Shown: positions 1 through 8,307, numbered from the stretch's first letter. The stretch is 64,000 nucleotides of DNA from DASSUW01 sp963789005 (GCA_963789005.1 CAWBIZ010000002.1:496001-560000); one strand, 5' to 3'. Notes: generated by a model not told the origin, from the letters alone. Numbers and translations: made by a program.

Positions 1-593
1 GGCGGCAGCCCGGCCCGCTCGAGCACGGCCGCGACCGTCTCCCGCCGCAGCCGGAAGGTCTCCGCTTCCAGCGCCGACGACAGATGCCCGAAGCGCTCGT
101 GCCCCAAGGACAGCAGGTGCTCGATCGCGAGCTCGGTGCCGCGCTCGGTGTCGAAGCGCACGAACGGCATCCCCGGCGGCGAGACCTCGATCGCGACGAC
201 GTGCTCGCCGGTGCCCGCGGGCGGCTCGACGGTGAAGAACAGGAAGCCGTCGACCGGGCCTGCGCGCAGGGCCTCGAAGGTGTCGCGCTCGCGGTCGGGA
301 TCGTTGGCCACGTCGACCAGGGCGACCGCGTACCCCGCCTTCCACGCCGCGACCTGCGCGCCCCGCAGCACCGGCCCGAAGAACGGGTGCGTCACGTCGG
401 TCACCACCATGCCGACCGTTCGCGCCGTCCCCGTGCGCAGGGCCCGAGCCGCCACGTTGGGCCGGTAGCCGAGCTCCTCGGCCGCCGCTCGCACCGCCGC
501 CTCGGTGCGCGCGGAGACGCGGCCTGCCGACTTGCCGGACAGGACGAGCGAGACGGTCGACTGCGACACCCCCGCATGCCGAGCGACGTCCAC
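1..593 (-). CDS. LacI-family transcriptional regulator (3' end cut off by window edge)
   Basis: DNA-binding repressor or activator of the LacI/GalR family. The N-terminus has the family helix-turn-helix (VDVARHAGVSQSTVSLVLSG, then the hinge-helix region ending GYRPNVAARALR). It continues into the periplasmic-binding-protein-like core (VGMVVTDVTHPFFGPVLRGA), which would sense a sugar or similar ligand. The frame is open to the left edge, so the C-terminal half of the effector domain is missing from the window. I chose the GTG at 593 because it immediately precedes the HTH; the frame stays open further upstream with no better start. It is divergent from the methyltransferase at 622, with only 28 bp between the start codons, so it may control that gene. 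The ligand cannot be told from the sequence. Confidence 0.85.
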   Translation of the reverse strand, partial: MDVARHAGVSQSTVSLVLSGKSAGRVSARTEAAVRAAAEELGYRPNVAARALRTGTARTVGMVVTDVTHPFFGPVLRGAQVAAWKAGYAVALVDVANDPDRERDTFEALRAGPVDGFLFFTVEPPAGTGEHVVAIEVSPPGMPFVRFDTERGTELAIEHLLSLGHERFGHLSSALEAETFRLRRETVAAVLERAGLP

Positions 594-621
594 GGACGTG
601 ACTCGTGTATCCCCTCGCGCG

Positions 622-1248
622 ATGGACGGATACAACCAGTCCGTGCACGATCTCGTCGAGGAGGTGGTCCCGCTGGACGGCCGCGACCTGCGGCTGCTGC
701 GCCCGCGCGACGCCGAGTCGCTGCTGGACGAGGACGCGTTCGAGCACGAGGAGTTCCTGCCGTACTGGGCGGAGCTGTGGCCGAGCTCGCTCGCGCTGGC
801 CCGCACGATCTCCGGGCGCGCGCTGCGGGGCGCGCGCACGCTCGAGCTCGGGTGCGGCCTCGGGCTGCCGAGCATCGCCGCGGCGCTCGCCGGCGGGCGC
901 GTGCTCGCCACCGACTGGTCGCCGCAGGCGGTGGAGCTCACGCGCGTCAACGCCGAGCGCAACGACGCGCCGCTCGACACGCTCGTGTGCTCGTGGACCG
1001 AGCCCGGGCCGCTGCTCGAGCGCGCGCCGTGGGACCTGGTGCTCGCCTCGGACGTCCTCTATGAGGCGCGCAACGGCGAGGCGCTGCTGCCGCTGCTCCC
1101 GCGGCTGGGCGCCGACGTCTGGCTCGCCGACCCCGGCCGCAAGCCTGCCGGCCCGTTCCTGGACGCCGTCCGCAGCGAGTGGGAGGTCGAGTCCGTGCCG
1201 TCGGCCCAGCTGCCGAACGGCGCGGTCCACCGGCTGCGCAGGCGGTGA
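622..1248 (+). CDS. class I SAM-dependent methyltransferase, METTL21/nicotinamide-N-methyltransferase-like
   Basis: Small (208 aa) Rossmann-fold methyltransferase. The pre-motif FLPYWAELWPSSLALA (about residues 45-60) is typical of the protein-lysine methyltransferase-like group (METTL20/21, often annotated as nicotinamide N-methyltransferase-like). Motif I is LELGCGLGLPSI (about 73-84), followed by the acidic ribose-binding residue in ATDWSP. The likely substrate is a protein lysine, but that is inference from the family. The ATG at 622 is preferred because residues encoded further upstream in this frame overlap the lacI HTH on the other strand and look non-coding. It is divergent from the LacI regulator. 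Confidence 0.75.
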   Translation: MDGYNQSVHDLVEEVVPLDGRDLRLLRPRDAESLLDEDAFEHEEFLPYWAELWPSSLALARTISGRALRGARTLELGCGLGLPSIAAALAGGRVLATDWSPQAVELTRVNAERNDAPLDTLVCSWTEPGPLLERAPWDLVLASDVLYEARNGEALLPLLPRLGADVWLADPGRKPAGPFLDAVRSEWEVESVPSAQLPNGAVHRLRRR

Positions 1249-1259
1249 GGCTCCCGCCC

Positions 1260-1814
1260 TCAGCCCTGCGCTACGAGCAGCGCGCGCGTCGCAACGCCGC
1301 CCCGCCGGCGGATGCGGTGCGGCACGCCGCCGTCGAAGCGCAGGGCATCCCCCTCGTCGAGTGTGTGCACGGTGCCGTCGAGGTCGATGTCGAGCGCCCC
1401 GCGGGCGACGTAGAGCAGGATCTCCCCGACCGCGGTCGCCTTGTCCCGCGGCCACGACTCGCTGCCACCCGACCACTCGCGGACGCGCAGGGCCGACTCC
1501 TCGTCGGGCAGCTCGCGGACCCCGCCGGGCGCGCCCGGCTCGGCATGGGCGACGACCGCGCCCTCGCCGGCGCGCGCGAGCCGCACCGGCACGCTGCGCC
1601 GCGACGCCCAGAGGGCGGTCACGGGCACGTCGAGTGCGCGTGCGATCCGCTCCACCGACCCGACGCTCGGGCGCGCGAGGCCGCGCTCGAGCTGGCTCAG
1701 GAAGGGATGGGAGAGGTCGGCCCGGCTCCCCAGCGCCTTGAGCGTGAGCCCGCGCTGAAGCCGCAACTCGCGCACGCGCGCGCCCAGCTCGGCGGCCGTG
1801 TCGTTGTCGCTCAT
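1260..1814 (-). CDS. XRE-family regulator with C-terminal cupin domain
   Basis: A 184-aa transcription factor. Residues about 10-70 form a Cro/C1-type helix-turn-helix (LKALGSRADLSHPFLSQLER). The C-terminal half is a small cupin barrel (EILLYVARGALDIDLDG...GDALRFDGGVPH) that would bind a small effector. This HTH-cupin layout is typical of regulators that control a neighbouring metabolic or transport gene. The ATG at 1814 directly precedes the HTH. It is convergent with the methyltransferase (12 bp apart) and divergent from the M20 hydrolase at 2204, its most likely target. Confidence 0.85.
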   Translation of the reverse strand: MSDNDTAAELGARVRELRLQRGLTLKALGSRADLSHPFLSQLERGLARPSVGSVERIARALDVPVTALWASRRSVPVRLARAGEGAVVAHAEPGAPGGVRELPDEESALRVREWSGGSESWPRDKATAVGEILLYVARGALDIDLDGTVHTLDEGDALRFDGGVPHRIRRRGGVATRALLVAQG

Positions 1815-2050
1815 GCCCTGCTCACTGTCTCTTAGCACCGGGAATCCAGAGTAACGGGGGCTCCGCGTCCGTCGGGGGCCAGCCGCGCTCGATCCGTGCA
1901 CCGGTGAGCAGGGGTCCGGCCGGAACCAGTCGGGCGCCGATCGGCGGAGCGTCCTGCTCCGTCGTGATGATCGGGCCGGCCGCCGGCGCGTCGTGCGCCG
2001 GGGTTGCCGGTCGTCTTGTGTATGGAGTCCGTGCATCCGGCACGGGCCCA

Positions 2051-2090
2051 GGTTGGGACCCGCCCCTGGCGGGCGGGGCGGGTCCCAACC
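2051..2090. repeat. perfect 16-bp inverted repeat with 8-nt loop
   Basis: GGTTGGGACCCGCCCC at 2051-2066 is repeated exactly as its reverse complement at 2075-2090, separated by 8 nt. It lies between divergently transcribed genes, so it is not a simple 3' terminator. It could be a regulator binding site, a folded 5' leader or an extragenic palindrome of the REP type. Confidence 0.8.
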
Positions 2091-2188
2091 TCGACCCGAT
2101 TCGGGGGCGAGGACCCTTGTCTTGGCGACGAGCGTACGGCCGCGTGGCCGGGCTGACCACTCCCCGAACGGACAGGGTGCCCGGCCGC

Positions 2189-2194
2189 TAGCCT
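2189..2194 (+). promoter_or_regulatory. -10 box TAGCCT of the M20 gene
   Basis: TAGCCT lies 9 nt before the ATG at 2204 and there is no Shine-Dalgarno sequence, so the transcript is probably leaderless or nearly so. Confidence 0.5.
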
Positions 2195-2203
2195 CGCTGG
2201 CGC

Positions 2204-3439
2204 ATGGACGCCGAAGCCGCCGCCCTCGCCGCGCTCGACCCCGGCGCCATCGCGCGTGACGCGGCCGCGATCGTGCGGATCCCCAGCGTCACGGGCGACG
2301 AGCGGGGCGCGCTCGAGGCGCTGGCCGAGCTGGCCGCCGCGCACGGGCTGGAGCCGGATCTGCGCCAGCACGACCTGCCGGCGCTGCGCGCGCATCCCGA
2401 CCATCCGGGAGAGGAGGCGCCGCGCGAGGAGCTGTGGGGCCTGACCGCGACGCTGGCCGGCGGGGCGCCCGGCCGGATCTGCGTCAACGGGCACGTCGAC
2501 GTCGTCGGCCCGGGCACGGCGGCCTGGCGCCACGGCCCGTGGTCGGGCGCGGTCGAGGACGGCCGCCTGCACGGCCGCGGCGCGGTCGACATGAAGGGCG
2601 CGGTCGTCGCTGCGCTGCACGCCCTCGGCGCGGTCCTCGCTGCCGCGGCGCCGGCGGCGCCGAGCGTCGTCCTGCAGTGCGTCGCGTCCGAGGAGGACGG
2701 CGGCCTGGGCACGTTTGCCGCGCTCGAGCGCGACGCCGCGTTCGACGCCGCGGTGATCCCCGAGCCGACCGGCTTCGACGTCGTGTGCGCCCAGGCCGGG
2801 GCGCTCACCTTCCGGTGCGTGATCGCCGGCCGCTCGGCCCACGCGGCGGTGCGGCTCGAGGGCTGCTCGGCGATCGATCGCTTCGTCGAGGTGCACCGCG
2901 CGCTGGCCGAGCTCGAGGTCCGGCTCAACGCCGGCGTCGAGCATCCGCTGATGGCCGAGCTGGCGCTGCCGTACCCGCTGCTCGTCGGCCAGGTCAGCGG
3001 CGGCACGTGGTCGAGCCAGGTGCCCGACCGCGTCGAGCTCGAGGGCCGCGTCGGCGTGCCCGTCGGCACGGACGCCGCTGCCGTGCGCGCCGCGCTCGAG
3101 GCCGCCGTCCGCGAGGCGCTCGACGACGGTGAGGCCGCCGCCGAGGTGCACTGGACGGGCGGCGCGTTCCTGCCGGGAGAGACGCCGGTCGACCATCCCT
3201 GGGTCGGCGCGGTGGCCGGTGTCGTGGCCGAGGAGCGCGGCCGCCCGCCGCGGCTCGTCGGCTCGCCCTACGGCGCCGACATGCGGCTGTTCACGGCGCG
3301 CGGGATCCCGTGCGTGATGATGGGCCCGGGCGGCGTCGAGCGCGCCCACGCCGTCGACGAGTGGGTCGCCGTCGACGACCTCGTGACGCTCGCGCGCTCG
3401 CTGGTGCGGCTCATCCTGCGCGCGGGGCTCCTACCCTGA
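2204..3439 (+). CDS. M20-family metallopeptidase / ArgE-DapE-type deacylase
   Basis: Dizinc hydrolase of the acetylornithine deacetylase/succinyl-diaminopimelate desuccinylase family, 411 aa. Metal and catalytic motifs are present in order: NGHVDVVG (about 96-102), GRGAVDMKG (about 126-134), ASEEDGG (about 163-169) with the general-base glutamate pair, and IPEPTG. A dimerisation domain follows (GRSAHAAVRLEG). The product would cleave an N-acyl group from an amino acid or dipeptide, but the substrate cannot be assigned because no arginine or lysine biosynthesis gene is adjacent. The start at 2204 is supported by the upstream TAGCCT box. It ends 7 bp before the lipoprotein gene. Confidence 0.85.
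   Translation: MDAEAAALAALDPGAIARDAAAIVRIPSVTGDERGALEALAELAAAHGLEPDLRQHDLPALRAHPDHPGEEAPREELWGLTATLAGGAPGRICVNGHVDVVGPGTAAWRHGPWSGAVEDGRLHGRGAVDMKGAVVAALHALGAVLAAAAPAAPSVVLQCVASEEDGGLGTFAALERDAAFDAAVIPEPTGFDVVCAQAGALTFRCVIAGRSAHAAVRLEGCSAIDRFVEVHRALAELEVRLNAGVEHPLMAELALPYPLLVGQVSGGTWSSQVPDRVELEGRVGVPVGTDAAAVRAALEAAVREALDDGEAAAEVHWTGGAFLPGETPVDHPWVGAVAGVVAEERGRPPRLVGSPYGADMRLFTARGIPCVMMGPGGVERAHAVDEWVAVDDLVTLARSLVRLILRAGLLP
3432..3437 (+). promoter_or_regulatory. -10 box TACCCT of the lipoprotein gene
   Basis: TACCCT lies 9 nt before the ATG at 3447, overlapping the last codons of the M20 gene. It suggests that the lipoprotein can be transcribed separately without a leader. Confidence 0.45.
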
Positions 3440-3446
3440 TGGGCCT

Positions 3447-4346
3447 ATGAGGAGAGGGCTGGTGGTGCTCGCATGCGTGGCGGTCGCGTTCGGCGGGTGC
3501 GGCGGGGAGGAGGAGTCGCCGGCGACCGAGACGAGCGCGTTGGCCGTGCCGTGGGTCGATCCCGACGGCGACCCGCCGATCATCGGATCGCTGAGTGTCA
3601 ACCCCGCCGACTCGACGCTGTTCATGGGGACCAACACGGGCCTGTTCCGGATTCCGGACGGCGCGAAGGAGCCGGAGAAGGTGACCGGGCAGCTGAGCAC
3701 GCCCGACGGGAAGGGCAAGGTCTCGGAGTCGCTCGTCGTGCGCTTCACGGGGCCCGACGAGCTCCTCGCGTCGGGTCACCCGTCGGCGGGTGAGGCGCTG
3801 CCGCCGCAGCTCGGCCTCATCTCCTCCGACGACGCGGGCGCGACGTGGTCGCCGGTGTCCGAGCTCGGCACCGCCGACTTCCACGCCATCGAGCCGGCCG
3901 GCGACACGCTCGTGGCTGCGCTCTTCCAGCAGCCGCAGGTGCTCGTGAGCGAGGACGGCGGCCGCAAATGGGAGACGCGCGCCGCCCCGGCCGCGCTCGT
4001 CTCGCTCGAGGTCGACCCGTCCGACCCGGCGCGCTGGGTGGGCAGCACGGACCGCGGCCTGTTCGTCTCCACCGACAGCGGCGGGAGCTGGCGGCCGAAC
4101 GACCCGATCCCCAACGTCCGCCTGGCGTGGTCCGAGAGCGGCGAGCTGTACCGGATCGATCCCGGCGGCCCCGTCAAGGTGTCGACCGACGGCGGCGAGA
4201 AGTGGGAGGACCGCGGGTCCACCGGCGGCGAGCCGCAGGCCATGACCGTCGAGGGCGAGACCGTCTACGTGGCGCTGATCGACGGCACCGTCACACGCTC
4301 CGAGGACGGCGGGCGGACCTTTACCAAGCTCGTGAACGGCGGCTAG
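3447..4346 (+). CDS. exported lipoprotein with BNR/sortilin-like beta-propeller repeats
   Basis: A 299-aa protein with a lipoprotein signal peptide whose lipobox ends in AFGGC (Cys about 18), so it should be anchored outside the membrane. The body carries at least five BNR/Asp-box repeats of the S-x-D-x-G-x-x-W type: SSDDAGATWSP, SEDGGRKWET, STDSGGSWRP, STDGGEKWED and SEDGGRTFTK. Such repeats form blades of a beta-propeller, as in sialidases and the YCF48/sortilin families. There are no sialidase catalytic arginines that I can place, so a binding or scaffold role is more likely than hydrolysis. It is convergent with pepF. Confidence 0.8.
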   Translation: MRRGLVVLACVAVAFGGCGGEEESPATETSALAVPWVDPDGDPPIIGSLSVNPADSTLFMGTNTGLFRIPDGAKEPEKVTGQLSTPDGKGKVSESLVVRFTGPDELLASGHPSAGEALPPQLGLISSDDAGATWSPVSELGTADFHAIEPAGDTLVAALFQQPQVLVSEDGGRKWETRAAPAALVSLEVDPSDPARWVGSTDRGLFVSTDSGGSWRPNDPIPNVRLAWSESGELYRIDPGGPVKVSTDGGEKWEDRGSTGGEPQAMTVEGETVYVALIDGTVTRSEDGGRTFTKLVNGG

Positions 4347-4352
4347 AGGGCC

Positions 4353-4414
4353 GCGGGTTTCGCCCTCTGGGCGAATACCCGCAAGGGAACCTGGCCCTCT
4401 GGGCCAGTGTTCCC
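4353..4414. repeat. tandem twin-hairpin element (copy 1), probable bidirectional terminator
   Basis: Two adjacent hairpins of identical shape. The first is 4353-4382: arms GCGGGT-TTCGCCC and GGGCGAA-T-ACCCGC, loop TCT. The second is 4385-4414: arms GGGAAC-CTGGCCC and GGGCCAG-T-GTTCCC, loop TCT. Each has a 13-bp stem broken by a single bulged T on the 3' arm. It lies exactly between the convergent lipoprotein and pepF genes. A reverse-complement copy occurs at 30006-30090. Confidence 0.85.
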
Positions 4415-4415
4415 C

Positions 4416-6227
4416 TTAGAGGCGGCCGGCCTCGCGCGCCGCGGCCTCGGCGTCGTCGAGCTGGCGCTCCACGATGTCGAGCCCGCGGTCCCAGAAGCCG
4501 GGGTCCGCGAGGTCGACGCCGACGATCTGCCCGAGCTCCTCGGGGCTGCGCGAGCCGCCCGCCTCGAGCAGCTCGAGGTACGCGGGCACGAACGCCTCGC
4601 CCTCCTCCTCGTAGCGCCCGTAGACCGCGAGCGCGAGCAGCTGACCGTAGGCGTAGGCGTACACGTAGCCGGGCGAGCCGATGAAGTGCGGCACGTACGA
4701 CCACCACGAGCGGTAGCCGTCGGTCAGCTCGACCGCGTCGCCTAGCAGCTCGGACTGCGACTCGGCCCACAGCTCGCCGATCCGCTCGGTGGCGAGCTCG
4801 CCGGCCTCGCGCCGCTCGGTGTGCACGAGGTGCTCGAAGCGGTTCATGGCCACTTGGCGGAAGACGGTGGCGATCGAGCCCTCGATGCTCTCGGAGAGCA
4901 GCGCCAGCCGCGACTCCGGCGTCGACGCCTGCTCGAGCAGCCGGCCGAAGACCAGCGTCTCGCCGAACACGCTCGCGGTCTCGGCCATCGTCAGCGGCGT
5001 GGCCATGTGGAAGATCCCCTGGCGCGCGCCGAGCGCGGCGTGGACGCCGTGGCCGAGCTCGTGCGCGAGCGTGAGCACGTCGCGGCGCTTGTACGTGTAG
5101 TTGAGCATCACGTACGGGTGCGCGGAGGGAACGGTGTAGGCGCAGAACGCGCCGCCGCGCTTGCTCGGGCGCACGGGAGCGTCGATCCACGACTCGTCGA
5201 AGAACCGCCGGGTGAGATCGCCCAGCTCGTCGGAGAACGCGCCGTAGGACTCGAGCACCATCGTCTTGGCCTGCTCCCACTCGACGCGCTCGTCGGCGGC
5301 GGTCACGGACGCCATCCGGTCGTAGTCGTAGAGCTGGTCGACGCCGAGCAGCTTGGCCTTCATCCGGTACCAGCGGCGCGGCACCTCGTAGCGCGAGCGG
5401 ACGGCCTCGATCAGCGCCTGGACCGACTCGTCGGACGCCTCGTTGGAGAGGTTCCGGCTCGCGAGCCAGTGCGGGTACGAGCGCAGCCGGTCCTCGACCA
5501 TCTTGTCCGCCAGCAGCGTGTTGAGCACGTACGCGCGCGTGCGCAGGCCCGGTTCGAGCGCCGCCGTGACGCGCCCCGCGGCGTGGCTGCGGACCTCGCG
5601 GTCGGGGGCGAACAGGCGCGACAGCGCGACCTCGAGCGAGACCGGGTCGGCCCCCTCGTCGAGCTCGACGGTGATCGCCGCGGCCTGCTCGTCGAACAGC
5701 CGGCTCCAGGCGGTGCGGCCGGTGAGGTTCCGCTCGGCCATCACCTTCTCCTCGGGCTCGGAGAGCAGGTGCGGCCGGTAGCGGCGGGCGGTGCGCAGGT
5801 GGTGGCGGACGAAGTCGAGCCCCTCGCTGGCAAGCAGCTCCTCGGCGCGGTCGTCGTCGAGCGCCGCCCACTCGAGCTCGAAGAACAGCAGCGCCGTCTC
5901 GATCCCGGTGGCGCCCTCCTGCAGCTTCTGCAGCAGCGCGCCGCGCGCGGGGTCGGCGGTGTTGACGGAGAAGTTCAGCATCGCGTACGAGCCGGCACGG
6001 CCGAGCTCGTCCTGGAGGTCCTCGAGCGCGTGCATGGCGGCCACCAGGCCCGGCCCGTCGAGCTCCGCGACCTTCCCGGCGTGAGCCTCGGCGAAGGCGT
6101 CGGCGCGCCGCTGGCCCTCGGCGAGCATCTGCGTGACCGCGGCGTCGGGGTCGTCGGCTCCGTCGATCAGCGGCGGGAGGTCCCAGGCGACGGCCTGCAG
6201 GTCGGGGTCGGTCACGTCCACAGTCAT
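4416..6227 (-). CDS. pepF: oligoendopeptidase F (M3 family)
   Basis: Cytoplasmic zinc metallopeptidase of the M3B family that degrades short peptides. It is 603 aa from the ATG at 6227, the usual length for PepF. The zinc-binding signature HELGHGVH lies at about residues 387-394, with the downstream glutamate in TPLTMAETASVFGE. The N-terminal helical domain is intact, and the C-terminus contains the SPGYVYAYAYGQLLAL stretch that is typical of the family. A GTG three codons upstream (6236) is possible, but the ATG is favoured by a TATCGT box 7 nt before it. It is divergent from the histidine kinase, with a 34-bp gap. Confidence 0.93.
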   Translation of the reverse strand: MTVDVTDPDLQAVAWDLPPLIDGADDPDAAVTQMLAEGQRRADAFAEAHAGKVAELDGPGLVAAMHALEDLQDELGRAGSYAMLNFSVNTADPARGALLQKLQEGATGIETALLFFELEWAALDDDRAEELLASEGLDFVRHHLRTARRYRPHLLSEPEEKVMAERNLTGRTAWSRLFDEQAAAITVELDEGADPVSLEVALSRLFAPDREVRSHAAGRVTAALEPGLRTRAYVLNTLLADKMVEDRLRSYPHWLASRNLSNEASDESVQALIEAVRSRYEVPRRWYRMKAKLLGVDQLYDYDRMASVTAADERVEWEQAKTMVLESYGAFSDELGDLTRRFFDESWIDAPVRPSKRGGAFCAYTVPSAHPYVMLNYTYKRRDVLTLAHELGHGVHAALGARQGIFHMATPLTMAETASVFGETLVFGRLLEQASTPESRLALLSESIEGSIATVFRQVAMNRFEHLVHTERREAGELATERIGELWAESQSELLGDAVELTDGYRSWWSYVPHFIGSPGYVYAYAYGQLLALAVYGRYEEEGEAFVPAYLELLEAGGSRSPEELGQIVGVDLADPGFWDRGLDIVERQLDDAEAAAREAGRL

Positions 6228-6234
6228 GGCGAAC

Positions 6235-6240
6235 ACGATA
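6235..6240 (-). promoter_or_regulatory. -10 box TATCGT of pepF
   Basis: Read on the minus strand, TATCGT ends 7 nt before the pepF ATG. No ribosome binding site is visible, so the mRNA is probably leaderless. Confidence 0.45.
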
Positions 6241-6249
6241 GGGCTTGGT

Positions 6250-6255
6250 TAGTGT
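6250..6255 (+). promoter_or_regulatory. -10 box TAGTGT of the PAS histidine kinase
   Basis: TAGTGT lies 6 nt before the ATG at 6262 in the short divergent gap with pepF, again without a Shine-Dalgarno sequence. Confidence 0.45.
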
Positions 6256-6261
6256 TGACCG

Positions 6262-7692
6262 ATGGAGGGCCAAACCTCCCTCGAGGCGATTCTCGACAGC
6301 ATCGCCCAGCCGGTCTGGGTGCTCGACCACGAGGGCATCGTGATGTTCGTGAACCCCGCCGCGCTCGCCGCCCTCGGGTACGACGACGCGTCCGAGCTGC
6401 AGGGCAGGTTCGGGCACGACGCGATCCACTACAAGCACCTCGACGGCTCGCCGTACCCGGCCGCGGAATGCCCGACGACGCGCGCCCGCGGAACGGGGGA
6501 GACGATCCGCATCGACGACGACTGGTTCGTCCGCCGCGACGGGACGATGTTCCCCGTGTCCTACGTCTCGACGCCGATCGGGATGCCCGACGGGCCGGGC
6601 CTGGTGCTCGCGTTCCGGGACATGTCGGAGCAGCGGGCCGCCGAGCGCGGGCTGCGCGAGCGCGAGGCGATGCTCGCCCGCCTCGCGCAGCCGGTGTACG
6701 TGACCGACGCCGACGGCACCTTCTACTACGCCAACCCCGCGACCGCGGCGGTGCTCGGCTACGACGATCCGGAGGAGCTGATCGGCCGCAACGCGCACGA
6801 CACCGTCCACTACAAGCGTCCTGACGGCTCGCCGTTCCCGGCCGACGAGTGCCCGCTCACCCACGCCCGCGTCAACGGTGAGGTGCTGCAGGAGTTCGAG
6901 GACTGGCTCGTGCGCAAGGACGGCTCCTTCATCCCGGTCGCCTACTCGTCGGCGCCGTTCCAGCTCCCCAGCGGCCTCGGGTGCGTGATCGCCTTCTCCG
7001 ACGTGGAGCAGCGCCGGCGGGCCGAGCAGGCGGCGCGCGAGCGCGACGTCGCGCAGGCCCGGGCGGTCGACCTGCGCGCCGCTCGCCGGCGCGTGATCGA
7101 GGCGGCCGACGCCGCCCGCGCGCAGCTCGAGCGCGACCTCCACGACGGCGCCCAGCAGCAGTTCGTGAGCGCGATCATCAACCTCCAGCTCGCCGAGCGC
7201 CTGCTCGAGTCCGACCCGGAGCGCGCGCGCGACCTGCGCGCGCTGGCGATCGACCTCTCCAACACCGGGATCGCCGAGCTGCGCCGGCTCGCCTCCGGCA
7301 TCCACCCGGCGATCCTCACCGACCGCGGGCTCGGCCCGGCGGTGCAGGCCCTCGCCGCGCGCGTGCCGCTGCCGGTCGACGTCCTCGACACGCCCGACGA
7401 GCGGCTGCCGATGCCGGTCGAGGCGAGCGTCTACTTCTTCGTCTCCGAGGCGCTCACCAACGCGGTCAAGCACGCGAACGCGGGGCAGGCCACGGTGCGC
7501 ATCGCGGCCGAGAACGGCGGGCTGGTCGTCGAGGTCGGGGACGACGGGGTGGGCGGCGCGGGTGCGACGAACGGCGGCAGCGGCCTGCGCGGGCTGGGCG
7601 ATCGCGTCGGCGCGCTCGACGGCGCGCTCGAGCTGCACAGCCCGCCGGGCGAGGGGACGATGCTGCGCGCGCGGATCCCGCTAGCGCGGTAG
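6262..7692 (+). CDS. orphan two-PAS sensor histidine kinase (HisKA_3/NarL-partner type)
   Basis: A 476-aa soluble kinase. Two PAS domains (about 5-125 and 130-255) share an internal motif, HD-x-x-HYK-x-x-DGSP-x-PA-x-ECP, so they look like a tandem duplication. A HisKA_3 dimerisation helix follows, with the phosphoacceptor in ERDLHDGAQQQF (His about 293), then an HATPase_c domain (SEALTNAVKHA N-box, VGDDGVGG G1, GSGLRGLGDRVGAL G2). HisKA_3 kinases normally phosphorylate LuxR/NarL-type response regulators, but none is encoded nearby, so the partner is elsewhere. There are no membrane segments, so the signal is probably cytoplasmic. The 3' end overlaps the tetR gene by 12 bp on the opposite strand. 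Confidence 0.88.
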   Translation: MEGQTSLEAILDSIAQPVWVLDHEGIVMFVNPAALAALGYDDASELQGRFGHDAIHYKHLDGSPYPAAECPTTRARGTGETIRIDDDWFVRRDGTMFPVSYVSTPIGMPDGPGLVLAFRDMSEQRAAERGLREREAMLARLAQPVYVTDADGTFYYANPATAAVLGYDDPEELIGRNAHDTVHYKRPDGSPFPADECPLTHARVNGEVLQEFEDWLVRKDGSFIPVAYSSAPFQLPSGLGCVIAFSDVEQRRRAEQAARERDVAQARAVDLRAARRRVIEAADAARAQLERDLHDGAQQQFVSAIINLQLAERLLESDPERARDLRALAIDLSNTGIAELRRLASGIHPAILTDRGLGPAVQALAARVPLPVDVLDTPDERLPMPVEASVYFFVSEALTNAVKHANAGQATVRIAAENGGLVVEVGDDGVGGAGATNGGSGLRGLGDRVGALDGALELHSPPGEGTMLRARIPLAR

Positions 7693-8259
7693 GGGGCCGC
7701 TGGCGGCCTCGGCGCGCATCCCGTCGAGGATGATCGCCAGGTGGCGGCGCCACGCCCCGGGCGCGGGGTGCGGCATGCCGCTCGCGCTGCCGACGCCGCA
7801 CATCAGCAGCGGGATGTCGTCGACCACGACGTCGGGCCGCATCCGCCCCTGCGCCTTCGCCCGCTCCATCAGGCTGCCGATCGTGACGATCAGGTCCTCC
7901 TTGCCGGGGCAGGAGCGGGGGAGGTCGCTCGAGGCGGCCATGATCTCGGTGAAGGCCCGGTCGCCGGCGGTCTTCTCGCCGCCGAACCACATCGCCTCGA
8001 GGAACGCCTCCCACGCGTCTTCGTCGTCGACGAGCGTGCGGGCGTGGGCCGCGACGAGCGCGAACAGCTCGTCGCTGAGCGCGTTCAGCAGCGCGTCCTT
8101 GGTCGGGAAGTGGCGGTAGACGGTGCCCACGCCGACGTCCGCGCTGCGCGCCACGTCGTCCATCTGGGCATCCCGGCCCTGCTCGGCGAAGACGGCCCGC
8201 GCGGCGGTCATGACGCGCTCGCGGTTGCGCCTGGCGTCCGCCCGCAGGGGTCGTTGCAT
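7681..8259 (-). CDS. TetR-family repressor of the adjacent exporter
   Basis: A 192-aa TetR regulator. The N-terminal HTH is VFAEQGRDAQMDDVARSADVG then VGTVYRHFPTKDAL (about residues 22-60). A variable C-terminal ligand domain follows and includes the ASSDLPRS...LMERAKAQGRMRPDV region common in drug-exporter repressors. It is divergent from an EmrB/QacA-type exporter, and two near-identical inverted repeats lie between the genes, so repression of both genes is likely. The ATG at 8259 follows a consensus promoter. Confidence 0.88.
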   Translation of the reverse strand: MQRPLRADARRNRERVMTAARAVFAEQGRDAQMDDVARSADVGVGTVYRHFPTKDALLNALSDELFALVAAHARTLVDDEDAWEAFLEAMWFGGEKTAGDRAFTEIMAASSDLPRSCPGKEDLIVTIGSLMERAKAQGRMRPDVVVDDIPLLMCGVGSASGMPHPAPGAWRRHLAIILDGMRAEAASGPLPR

Positions 8260-8278
8260 GACGTCGGACACACAGATG

Positions 8279-8306
8279 AATCTAGTGGGGCTAGCCGCAC
8301 TGTCAA
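8279..8306 (-). promoter_or_regulatory. consensus promoter of the tetR gene (TTGACA-N16-TAGATT)
   Basis: On the minus strand TTGACA (8301-8306) and TAGATT (8279-8284) are separated by 16 nt, and the start codon follows 19 nt after the -10 box. This is the most consensus-like promoter in the window. Confidence 0.75.
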
Positions 8307-8307
8307 G

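Larger units (their letters stand above)
1815..2203. other. 389-bp divergent intergenic region with no convincing gene
   Basis: The region between the XRE-cupin gene and the M20 gene. Open frames exist on both strands but look like proline/arginine-rich high-GC noise with no start signal or recognisable domain. It holds a perfect 16-bp inverted repeat at 2051-2090 and a TANNNT box before the M20 gene. Confidence 0.6.

Noticed and set aside
1822..2191. Protein-coding ORFs in the XRE/M20 intergenic region
   Set aside because: Proline/arginine-rich translations in both directions, no start signal, and they read through the palindrome; typical high-GC open frames.
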